Assembly (NCBI RefSeq): GCF_009905375.1
Contig: NW_027417467.1
Location: forward strand, 124,001-188,000
From: Apium graveolens
Lineage: Eukaryota; Streptophyta; Magnoliopsida; Apiales; Apiaceae
Length of the DNA stretch: 64,000 nucleotides
Reading direction: 5' to 3'
Part shown: positions 1 to 9,634 of the stretch, in pieces
Layout of the letters: each line of letters starts with the position of its first letter
How positions within the stretch are numbered: position 1 is the first letter of the stretch
Notes under the pieces: generated by a model
What the model saw: only the letters and a program-made list of their open reading frames with translations
What the model was told of the DNA's origin: nothing
The model's database searches: none
Made by a program: the position numbers and the translations under genes

Positions 1-1384
1 AATGAGAAAACTTTTCATGCCACACTATGTAGGGGTTCTGATATGGATATTCTGAGATTTTATTAGTACTTTATATGGGATATAAGTGTATGTAAAGATC
101 GTCAGAATCCAAATCCGAACACTTTGATTTTTCCCGGAAATCCAATAGATACGGAAAGAATTGAGTATAAGGTAGCAGGATAAAAATGATTTAAATTAAA
201 GGATTATAATAGAGGATCATAAAAAGGAATATAATGTATTGAGAAAGGTTAAGGGAACCTAAGTAATAAGATCCCGGGTATGATCCCTCAAACGATAAAC
301 GAAAACGAAAGTTAAGCGAACCGTATAACAGATCAGCGGTCATTAGGCAAACAATTAGGAAGTTAATAAAAGGGATTAGAGTGAGTGATGTCACCCAACC
401 AATGAGAAGAGGACAAGGAGGGGAGGATGACATCATGAGGATGACACAAGCATGACATAGAAGGGAAGGAAGTGTGGTTGAATTATAACCACACAAAATC
501 AAGGTTAATTAAGTAATTAACCAAACACAACACAAAAATCAACCAACCAAGCCAAAACATTTCATTTCACCAAACAAAACACAAAAATCTCTCTTCTTCT
601 TCTTCATGTTCTCGGCTTCTTCTCTTAAAAATTGAAGATCCAAGCTCCACCACTTACTATTTAGCAAAGTAATTGTCTAAGCTTCCCCATGGATAGTTAC
701 ATACTTCCTATAAGTTTAAGCTTCTAATTCCAAGCCAATCTTTTTCTATAAATCATGGAAGAAGATGGTGAATAGTGTTTTTCAAGAAATAAAATTTGTG
801 TTCTTGAAGTTTTGTTTAGATTAAGCTTGGATAAGGACTTTAAGGGTGATTCCAAGCCATTCTCTTGATTCTCCACTCTCCAAGGAAGGTATACCATCTC
901 CAAACCCTAGATTCCTATGTATTATAAGATGATTTTGATTGGTAGGGTGATATTGTAGCTTGATGTTTGTGATTTAGAGTTGGGGAGTGAAATGGTATTG
1001 AAATGGAATGGTAAATGTTGTTGTTTTGATTAAAAGAACTTAAGTATGGTTAAAGTTAAGCTTAGGCATAAATATGAAGGTTAAAATTTAATTGGTTGGG
1101 GTTTTTATGATGTGATAAGGATGGATGTTGCTTGTATGTTGGAGTTGAGGTTGAATTGGGTTGGTTTTGAATGGTTTTAAATTGGGAAATCGCGTAAACA
1201 TAGCCGTCGTAACGTCCGATTTTCTTTAGACTGTTTTTGTGCAAAACATTAGGACCCGAGAACCCCCTGCTAGATTATGACCATTGCCATGTCTAGATAG
1301 CTCATGTTACGAGCTTCGTTTTGATATGTAGTTCGTTCGATTCCGATGCACGGTTTAGGAGAAATGACCGTTTCAAGTAACGGC

Positions 1385-1400
1385 GTTTCGCGAACGAAAC
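1385..1400. promoter_or_regulatory. Conserved palindrome in the LTR core block
   Basis: GTTTCGCGAACGAAAC is a 6-bp perfect inverted repeat around CGAA. The same sequence lies on the other strand in the LTRs of element 2 (33474-33489) and element 3 (56139-56154). It carries one change in the 3' LTR of element 1 and in the right LTR of element 2. It sits in the most conserved part of the LTRs. A role in transcription or packaging is inference only. Confidence 0.35.
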
Positions 1401-2001
1401 TTTTCCCCTCGCCTTACTTTGAAACATAGGTTAAAGACCAAAAAGGGTTAATTAATGTATGAAACATTTATGGTAAGTGTGTTAGGCAGTTGGTAAGACA
1501 CTCGCGAAGGAATCGCCTTAAAACTCGTAAAGGTTAAATTATTAAAAATGGTGGAGCCGAGGGTACTCGAGTGACTTAAGAGAACCAGCGAGCGCAAAAC
1601 GAGCGTTAGAGTCTGAGTTGGTTAGAGTATAGATTTACAAGTGACTTTGGTTTAATTCCAACTTACTTGTTGCTTATAGGTTACCAGACTCATCTCGAGC
1701 CATTCGTAACCCCCAGTCGCTCAGGCAAGTTTTCTACCAGTTATAACTGTTGTTGTGATGTATATATGTATTTGCATTATCTTGCGATAGATGCATGTTG
1801 GTTAATTAGCAAATGTTGCAATATATTGAAGCATGCTGCTATGGTATATATATATGCATGCCTGTTTCGTATTCTTTCCATATATATCTGTTGATTCAGT
1901 TGATAATACCTATGCTAGAGAATAGCGGTAATTTGCGTATACCCTTAGTATAGGGGATAAAAGGTGAACATATTTCTAAACCGGGAGTCGATGTTCCCGA
2001 G

Positions 2002-2002
<1 letters not shown>

Positions 2003-2037
<35 letters not shown>
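2003..2037. repeat. (TA)n microsatellite in the LTR
   Basis: A run of alternating T and A follows the conserved GGGAGTCGATGTTCCCGAG stretch. Equivalent runs of varying length and purity occur near 11691-11730, 32827-32868, 42710-42760 and 55497-55525, always at the same place in the LTR. Confidence 0.85.
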
Positions 2038-2039
<2 letters not shown>

Positions 2040-2084
2040 ATATAGTTTTAAAACTATTGATCGAATAAGGTTTATTCGATACCT

Positions 2085-2360
2085 TTATTTTACTTAATTG
2101 AATATTTATTCGAATATTCATTCGAGGGCTTATGACTTCTTTATTTTATTAAATGAATATTATTATGAATATTCATTCGAGGGCTTATGACTTCTTTATG
2201 TTATTAAATGAATATTATTTCGAATATTATTCGAGAGCTTATGACTCAGTTCATATTATTATTGAATATTACTTGGATATTAATTTGAGGATGTATGACT
2301 TCTTTATTTTATGAATATTATTTATAGTATTCATTCGAGGTATTATGACTCCGCTTATTA
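2085..2360 (+). repeat. LTR-internal ~54-bp degenerate tandem repeat with TATGACTC motif
   Basis: The motif GAGGGCTTATGACTTC or a variant recurs at about 2124, 2179, 2233, 2287 and 2337, a spacing of 50-55 bp, embedded in AT-rich GAATATT sequence. One unit carries a perfect TGACTCA (2242-2248). Counterparts lie near 11795-12040, 32540-32790, 42430-42650 and 55270-55460. Confidence 0.7.
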
Positions 2361-2837
2361 CTTAATAATATTCTTTATTGTAATAAAGAATAAGGTGTCG
2401 ATAATCAAACTTATTTTTGATTATTCAAATAAAGATATTACTTTCATATAAGTATATCTTTGATTATTTGCTATTCATTCGAGTATAAGTTTTCCAACTT
2501 TTACCTCAATTATTCTTCATGGGAATATTATTTAAATAATAATATTCAGATATTTCTTTCATATTGGGACTGATTTATTTTATAAATCAGCATTACTCCA
2601 AACATTCTTAAAAATATTTTCGAGTCTTCAAAATGATTTTTAAAAGTTAGAGCGGATCCCAAAACTCATTTTTTTTATATTTAAGATCTTCCTTTTTAAG
2701 GGGATTTAAATACTCGCTCAAAACCGGAGGGATCCGGCTCTGTGGTGTATTTTATATTCGCAACAAGGTTGCAGTTTTGGTAATGAATTGATTACTTACC
2801 CAACGTTCGGGAAGTAAGTCCATCTATTGAGTCGGCA

Positions 2838-2935
2838 TAAGCAACATGGGCTCAGTGGGCGTCCATGATAGTGTAAGTGGCTCAGTGGGAGTCCATCAAA
2901 TGCATAAGTGGCTGAGTGGCAGTCCAGCATAAGGT
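2838..2935 (+). repeat. Short ~31-36 bp tandem repeat in the LTR
   Basis: Three degenerate units share the core GGCTCAGTGGGAGTCCAT. The 3' LTR of element 1 has them near 12530-12625, and element 3 has a related set on the other strand near 54690-54790. In element 2 this part of the LTR is replaced by unrelated sequence. Confidence 0.6.
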
Positions 2936-4111
2936 CCTATTGCGACCAAGGGGGATGACCAGTGGGGAATTCGTCCATCTACTAGTAGAAAAGGTTACTT
3001 ATGGGTATCTTTGCCTGATCAGCAAGATATCTGGTTTATGCCAAAATTCTTTTCCTTTCCAAATTTATTGGAGAATGCAAGTCTGTTCATACTTTACATG
3101 ACAGAGGTTTTCAGGAAATGTATGGGAGATATATATGAATATATATATATATCAGAACTTAATGAAGTATGTCATAACTTCATTTCCTTTAATAATATTT
3201 TAAAGATTTAATCTATTCAAATCTTTTCTTGTAGTCTCATCTATGTGATGAACTGTTGAAAGCTCATTATACTTTGAACAATGGTAGTTCAAGTAGCTTT
3301 ATAAATGATATAAGTGTAGTGAAGTATTTGGTAACTTCATCTTTTAAACTTATATCTAATTAATAATTGTCTTATGAATGACAAAAATTTTCAGAAAAAC
3401 GTTGAAACAAGGTTAGATATATGAGATCACCTTGCAACGATATTTTTTTATACAGTTATACACTGGGACTTTGTGTATATTATGCATGGAAAAGGACTTC
3501 CAATATTTTGAAAAGTATATATGTATATATACTGAATATTTTGCGACTTCATCGCATTAAGATATCAACTTGGTTCATTTCTTTTGACCAAGACTTTCAT
3601 GAGTATTATGAGTAGGCTCATATATTGTTAATCATTATACATATTATTTTGGTGGGCTTGCTGCTCACCCTTGCTTTCTTCTTTTATCACACAACATCAG
3701 ATAGATAAGATGAACAGGACCAAGCTCCCAATTCGCAAGCGGATAGGAAATGTTCCGCAGCTTTCTGGAAGCGTTGAGGCCTCTGTAGCTGAGGTAGGAA
3801 CTACCATTAGGCTAGGCTTTCAACTTCTGATGTACCAGATTTATGTATATTTATGAATTGTAATAATGGCAAAGAAATGTAAATTTATTCAGAAACCTTT
3901 TTAGGGTGTATTGACATATAATTGTGGAATAAAACGACTTGTGTTATTTTTGAGTATTCATCTCTGAGACTATAACTTGTGGTGTGTGCGTGTATATTGT
4001 GGGGTCACAGTAAAGAGTAGTTGATTGTTTAATAAGATTGGGTATTGTTAAGGGAAGTGGAACTCGTGACAACCCGGATCCCCGACCCCGGATTTGGGGG
4101 TGTTACAGAAA

Positions 4112-4123
4112 TGGTATCAGAGC
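4112..4123 (+). other. Primer-binding site of element 1 (initiator tRNA-Met)
   Basis: TGGTATCAGAGC lies four bases (GAAA) after the LTR end at 4107. It is the classic plant complement to the 3' end of initiator tRNA-Met and would prime minus-strand cDNA synthesis. The same 12 bases occur on the minus strand in elements 2 and 3. Confidence 0.93.
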
Positions 4124-4279
4124 TAAGCGTTATAAACCTCAGAGATGATGGGACGTTAAGATAATAAGTTCACTAAGATAATAAGAACTCTTGCCAAGTT
4201 CATAGTCGGACTACCTAGCGTAGTACTGACAGTTAAAACCCTTATGGGAACCCCTATAAATATCGTGATAGTAGCGTAG

Positions 4280-4501
4280 TTCGTTATCGTACATGGTAGC
4301 GGGACTCCGAACCCTGGGGTTGAGGAGCAACAGCGCGATGATGTTTTATTACTAATTGGAGATCGGATTGTGGATCCGATAGAGTATCCTAATGCAGGAC
4401 CGGATGATGTTGATATTGAGGATGTAGCGGTTGAGGATGTTGTCCTAGAAGGGATAGTTGTTGAGGAGGATCCCATGGAGGATCCTGACAAGAATGAATA
4501 A
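4280..4501 (+). pseudogene. Remnant of the acidic accessory ORF upstream of gag/pol (element 1)
   Basis: A 73-codon open stretch between an in-frame TAG (4277) and TAA (4499-4501) encodes a very acidic peptide without its own ATG. It contains an EEQQRDDVLLLIGD-like start and a hydrophobic-then-acidic IVVEEDP segment. It occupies the same place, just after the leader, as the 237-residue acidic ORF of element 3. The start is alignable with that ORF by eye (EREHDEALLDVEDQ against EEQQRDDVLLLIGDR). Element 2 has the matching remnant at 40113-40319. I read it as a decayed copy of a family-specific accessory gene. Its function is unknown. Confidence 0.5.
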
Positions 4502-4544
4502 AGGACCACTGATGAATTGATGACCATGGTTAGGTCGACTACCA

Positions 4545-5372
4545 GAGGTAGGATTGGTCGATCACTACCGGAGGTTCGTTCAAGTTTGTAAAGATAGTAG
4601 CCCCCTTTAACGTGGCTTACTCGTAAGACTGAGAAGTTCGAATGGACAGAGAAATACGAGAACAGCTTTCAAGAACTGAAGCAAAGGTTGGTGACGGCCC
4701 CTATGTTGGCGTTGCCAGAGGGAAAAAGGAGATTTTGTGATTTGTAAGTGACGCTTCGCATAAGGAATTAGGGTGCTTCTATATAGCACAGCAAGGTAAT
4801 CGCGTACGCGTCAAGATAATTAAGGGAATATAAAATTTGATATCCCCACCTATGAGCTTGGGCTCATGGCAATAGTTTTGCCCTAAAGATTTGAGGCCCT
4901 ACTTGTATGGAGAGAAGTGTGAGATTCACAAACCATATGAGCTCTAGTACATTTTTACGTAGAAAGAGCTCAACATACTCCCGAGGAGGCGGTTAGAGCT
5001 AATCAAGAATTATGATTGGGAGATTCTGTATCATTCGGGGAAAGCCAATGTGGTGGCTGATGCCCTTAGTAAAAAGGAGAGACTCAAGATGATAATGTCT
5101 TTGGGAGAATTGATAAGAGATTTCGAGAAAATGGAAATAGCAGTGAAGGTAACCGGAGCCGGTACCGAAAAGCTGTTTGAGATTGCAATACAGACCGAAT
5201 GATCGGAAAAGAACATATTATGCCAGAAAAAGTTATGAATGAAGGCAGAGAGCCAACAATTAGATAAAAGATTAATACCGAGAAAGATGATAAGGGAATA
5301 ATGAGGTATTCCTACAGAATTTGGATTCCAAATGTTCAAGAGCCTAAAGATGAAATCTTAGATGAAAGCTAG
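4545..5372 (+). pseudogene. pol fragment: end of RT, RNase H and start of integrase linker (element 1)
   Basis: The translated stretches match element 3 pol from the [11 protein letters not shown] region (residue ~587) through RNase H to the linker ending KDEILDES (residue ~860). Recognisable pieces include [22 protein letters not shown] sequence near 4630, an [13 protein letters not shown] equivalent near 5032-5070, and LIRDFEKMEI near 5110. Frameshifts and several stops prevent any protein. There is no RT catalytic core upstream of it. It lies 5' of gag, the reverse of the normal gag-pol order, and element 2 has the same arrangement. Confidence 0.8.
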
Positions 5373-5549
5373 TTTGAGGAATAAGATTTAGAGCAAACCC
5401 TGAACCTGATAGTCAGGGAGGTCGCCATCAAGATAGAATGAACCCATAACATAATGAAGTGGAAAAATGAGGATTTAAAATGTATAAGATAACCCCAAGT
5501 ATGGGAGAAGGGTGAAACATTTCATACTAAGGAAACAGAAAGTTGAGTA

Positions 5550-6110
5550 AGGAAAGGAGACCCGAGACGGCACTCCTATACGGCAATTCATGGACCTGTC
5601 TAAAAAGAACTTAGACTATTATCCCCAACCACCACCCTGAGGAGACAGTGCGGTGAGAAATTCTTTCAGGACCTTTAAGTCGCTAAGCTCTCAGAGTTCC
5701 ATGGAACAAGCTGACCCAGCCGAGGCAAGAGCCTGGCTAAAGGAAATAGAGGAATCATTTGAGATTCTAAATGATTGACGAACCACAAAGGACTGTTTTT
5801 GTCACTTACCCTCCTAAGAGAGAGGCCACCCGCTGGTGAAAGACCAAGAAAGGCACGGAGCCAGAGGTTATTATAAACTGATTAAAGTTCAGCCAATTGT
5901 TTTCGGGAAAGTAATTCCCAAGGTTATGGAGAGACTGTAAAAGCTTTAGAGCCAGAACAAAGGCAGACGAGTATGATGAATTGTGAATTTAAGTTGTAAA
6001 AGTTGTCAAGATTCGTTCTAAGGGCACGAATCCAGAATGACGGGATGTTTGAAATCAATGCTTATGTTGTGTTAGTTCATGAAATAATGATAAGAGAAAG
6101 GAAAATAAAA
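5550..6110 (+). pseudogene. gag fragment (element 1), downstream of the RNase H fragment
   Basis: The reading matches element 3 gag from the PMSQFMQL region through ADPVEARAWLKEMEKSFEIL to the capsid part around FSQLF. The clearest match is about 5700-5770 (ADPAEARAWLKEIEESFEIL). Stops include TGA at the second W of the WW pair (near 5836) and TGA at 5879-5881. The latter falls at the same codon as an in-frame TGA in element 3 (61809-61811) and in element 2 (38738-38740). Beyond about 6000 the similarity fades. It is non-functional and displaced, since gag normally comes first. Confidence 0.75.
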
Positions 6111-8880
6111 AGAAATTGAAGTGGAAAGGAATATAACGGCAATAGAGTTTGAGGAATGATAAGGGAGTTGGGTATGAGGAAACCCTAAAGACTCATAGCA
6201 ATAGAAATAGAAAAGTATGTAATCGTCAGGATGATGATGATCCACCATGAGTTAAAATTGATGGTTGAAGGCATAAGAGATACATATATTGTACCCCTTT
6301 AAGTTGGGAGGATTCGAGGAAACCTTGAAATAGTTCGAAGGATAAATAATGAGACGCGGATAGACTGAGGAGACAAGGAAGTAAGAAATTAGGAAAAATT
6401 GGATGAAGGAAGTGACCTTCAAGAATGTGAAGTGTAAGACCGGTGGCATGATACCCAGAAAGGGAGACGCCAGGTATGAAAGATATCCCAACATTGAGGT
6501 GACTGTTGAGATAAACAACAAAAGTAAATAAGGAATTATTAAGAAGAAGTTCACGTTGAACATGACCAATATCTTCCAGAACATCCATGTAATCATTACC
6601 AAATCAGGAAAGAAAAGCGGATGACCATTGTTATCTTTTGGAGGCCATATGGATTGACCTCAATTTGAATAAGGATGCTATTATGAAGTTAGGTATAGAC
6701 TATCGAGGTGGGAATGATGAATAAGATAATCTATCAAGGATATATGACTTGATTATCCATGGAAGGATGCAGGTACCTTTTAAAGGTGGAATTAAGGATA
6801 GAACATTGGTAACTTAAAATGAATCCTAGGGGAATGCATAAAGGTTGGCATTTCACCCTTAATAGGGATAGTATGAAATTTGACAGTATGAATTGGAAAT
6901 GATTAAGGTAATAACAACCTTTAAGGATCAGTGAAGAAATTTTTCAGAAGTATATAGACAATGGTTCTAGTAATAGTAAATGGTATTTTGATATGCCCTG
7001 TATCTAGGGAATACAGGAGGAACGATTGAGGGATAACCTTAGAGGTTTTACAAGGAGAAAGGTAATATTCAAAATTCTCAAGAATAGAAATGTTGATAAA
7101 GGAAATATGACGTAATTATAATGTTGCCAAGTGGGGCACGTGTTGAACCACGAGAAAGTATAAATCGAACCAGTAAAGGTCGAAATTGTTCAGGGCAATT
7201 AGGACTTAAGATAAAAGATGTTCTAAGTATGATTGAGAGTCAGTCGTGACAGTGATTAACCTCTAAAGACTGAGGCAATAACTTATGGAAAAATGGTGAT
7301 ATTTTTTTTACTCATCAGATTTTAAGGAAAACATCTTCACATAAGCTGTGATTGAAATGAGGTAGAAAATTTATTTGAAGGTGGTTAAAATGACATTGAC
7401 TGTAGGGAAATTTTACTATCAGGAAAGGCCAAAGAGGTGGCCAACACTTTAAAGGTAAGAGGATAATTATAAGCTATGAAGGTTGTATTATGGTTTGGAA
7501 GATTGACATTCCTTCTGATGACTGTGCAATACCCAACCGTAATAGTAGTTGGCAAAGGTTTAATTCGTGTAATCGCCATGAACGAGCTATCTATCTTAGA
7601 AGGTCCTATCTTGAGATAAGCCAGGACCATATTTCAAAAAGGACTAAACAAACCTTTGAGTTGAGTCTTCTATTGAAGGCATATGATTAAGAATGGTATT
7701 AACCTGCTATCGTTGCTTTGAGCGAAACTCTTCTGCAATTTTATCTGCTTCATATCATGTATGTATGTCAGGATCAGGAGTGTTCTTCATGAATCAGAAA
7801 TGGTGATTATGTTACCTCCTTAGAAGGATTTGATACGACATGTATGGACTCCGTATGGTTGGATATTAAGACTTCATGGAAAATGAATGACTATAATAGG
7901 TCAGTGGTGGACCATAGTAAGGCAGCAATGATTCTGCAAGTATTGAGCTGATTACAACCGTGAGAGTTATATTGGAATGGGTGTTGAGATTGAGTACCAC
8001 TAATCGGGTCATGGTAGTGTATAAGTTATCATTGATAGACTAATTAAGTAGAGTATCTACCTAGTGAATAATTATTCTTTCTTATCAATAGAGAGTCGTA
8101 TTATTATACGAGGAAGGTTGCGGTGCAAGCATAGAATTCTAGTAACGATGATGTATAGAATGAAATCCCAGATTCGATTTTCGATGTCGAGGGAGTTTCA
8201 AAGGTGATTGTGTATAAGCTCGAGGAAGAGTGTGGGTCCATAGAATGATGGACGGGATAGCAAAAATATTTAAGCATGTGAAATGCGATGCAATAATACT
8301 TGATGTTAATATATATACACATATGTTTTGTTCTCCTATATCAAACCTCTATAGTTCAGAGGTAGGTTCCAAGCCAGATATTTGGTGGCAGTATATTTTT
8401 TTTCATATATAAAATTCTCTTCAATTCGTTCTTTTCTCTTCTTTTCATTCATGTAAGCTGAGAAGAACAACCCTTCCAGAAGGGGAGGTATTGCCGAATG
8501 ACTATCTATATGTGTGATAGAAGCCTAGTAGGATACCATCTATTGTTTAATTGCTTGTCAAGTACTAAAGGCTGGCCACCTTCTGTACTAACTATGCGAT
8601 ATAACAAGTGTTCATGATCATAGTGATCTCTCAAATAAATTCTTTTACTTCTATATGAAGGACTAAGCTTTCGAAGATAGAAGCAGCTGAAAAAGGAGTA
8701 GTAAAGTTGTGGTGGTATGCGGAATGGAAACACATTCGTGATACTAAGGTTGACGAGGTTATTAAAAGGTTATAGAACGCTAGTGAGCAAAAGTGTAACC
8801 AGTATAATATTAGGAACGGAGGGCAGTAGCGATTACGAACTGGAAAAGAATGGGTATTGAGAAGCAAAAGCTCAAATGCT
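6110..8880 (+). other. Unidentified interior module of element 1
   Basis: About 2.7 kb of AT-rich sequence lies between the gag fragment and the integrase C-terminal fragment. I see no gag, protease, RT or integrase motif in it. Short open segments exist in the sense direction (for example about 6420-6515), interrupted by stops. It has a clear counterpart in element 2 (about 35725-38600, minus strand) but none that I can see in element 3. It may be captured sequence, very decayed coding sequence or neutral filler. Confidence 0.5.
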
Positions 8881-9601
8881 AAAAGCTATAATGAGAGTCT
8901 GTGCAATACACTTGAAAGAAATTGGAATGATCACTTAACACGGGTTGAGTTTTCTTACGACAATAGATCATATGTCAGTATTGAGGTATCGCCTTATGAG
9001 ATCCTTGAGGGAAGACAATGTCGATCCCCCTTATTGTAGGATGAAGTTGTAGAGCGCAAGATGCTCAGACCAGTAGTGGTCCAAAGGACCAAGGATATAA
9101 CAGAGCTAATCAGATGATGGCTGGTAGTAGCCCAAGATGGACATAAAAAGTATGTTGATTTGACACGAAAGGACAAGGAATGGGAAGTAGGGGACCTAGT
9201 GCTGTTATAGGTATTCCCTCGGAAAGGATTGATGAGGTTCCGAAAGAAAGGAAAGCTAAGTCTACAATTTGTTGGACCCTTGGATATATAAAGACATTTG
9301 GGAAGTTAGCATATGAGCTAGCCCTACCCCCGAACCTGTAGCAAATTCATAACACGTTCCGCGTATCAATATTAAGGAAGTATAATTCGGATGTCAGATA
9401 AATAGGGGCATAGGAGCGCATAGATATGCAACCCGACGTAACCTATATGGAGCAACCAGGAAGGGTTATAGAGGAACAAGTGCTTAGGAGAAGGGTTATC
9501 AAACTAGTCAGAGTTTGATGGTAGAACCACAATGTGGGAAAATTACTTGAGAGTTAGAAAGTGCAATGCTAAGAGAGTATCCCTATTCATTCTCTATCTG
9601 A
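8880..9601 (+). pseudogene. Integrase C-terminus, GPY/F and chromodomain fragment (element 1)
   Basis: The start reads like the end of the integrase core (RNWNDHLTRVEFSYDN, PYEILEGRQCRSPL), followed by in-frame TAG at 9037-9039. It continues through ERKMLRP, QRTKDI and KDKEWEVGDLVLL to a chromodomain end resembling MLREYPYSFS with a terminal TGA at 9599-9601. Further stops (for example after GDLVLL near 9210) break it. The TAG at 9037 falls at the same codon as TAGs in element 3 (58212-58214) and element 2 (35540-35542). The catalytic integrase core is absent. Confidence 0.8.
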
Positions 9602-9621
9602 TTCCGGGACGGAATCCTTTT

Positions 9622-9634
9622 AAGGAGGGGAGAC
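9622..9634 (+). other. Polypurine tract of element 1
   Basis: AAGGAGGGGAGAC ends exactly at the start of the 3' LTR (TGTAATAACC at 9635). It would prime plus-strand synthesis. The equivalent tract lies on the minus strand in element 2 (34938-34950) and element 3 (57609-57621). Confidence 0.85.

Larger units (their letters stand above)
1..4107 (+). repeat. 5' LTR of element 1 (first ~57 bp missing)
   Basis: This matches 9692-13799 almost base for base. It contains a block strongly conserved in all LTRs of the window (about 1190-1720), a (TA)n run near 2003-2037, an AT-rich array of ~54-bp repeats (about 2085-2360), a short ~31-36 bp repeat (about 2838-2935) and the shared GC-rich terminus ending GTGTTACA. 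Short ORFs inside it look accidental. No host gene is present. Confidence 0.95.

Noticed and set aside
747..753. TATAAAT with an upstream CCAAT as LTR promoter
   Set aside because: The motif is common in AT-rich LTR sequence, is not kept clearly in element 3, and lies downstream of a pyrimidine-rich stretch, so position relative to a start site cannot be judged.
1667..1894. 75-codon open frame in the element 1 LTR, repeated at 11358-11585
   Set aside because: The two copies are LTR repeats of the same DNA, so the shared frame is expected. Low-complexity, Cys/Tyr-rich product with no known domain, and LTRs are non-coding in this family.
4112..4130. A tRNA gene near the primer-binding sites
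   Set aside because: Only the 12-18 bases complementary to the tRNA 3' end are present; there is no cloverleaf.
6226..6588. Antisense open frame of 120 codons in element 1 with a relative (115 codons) at 38030-38377 in element 2
   Set aside because: The two elements share this DNA by recent descent, so a shared open frame is not evidence of coding. It runs against the element's transcription and has no recognised motif.
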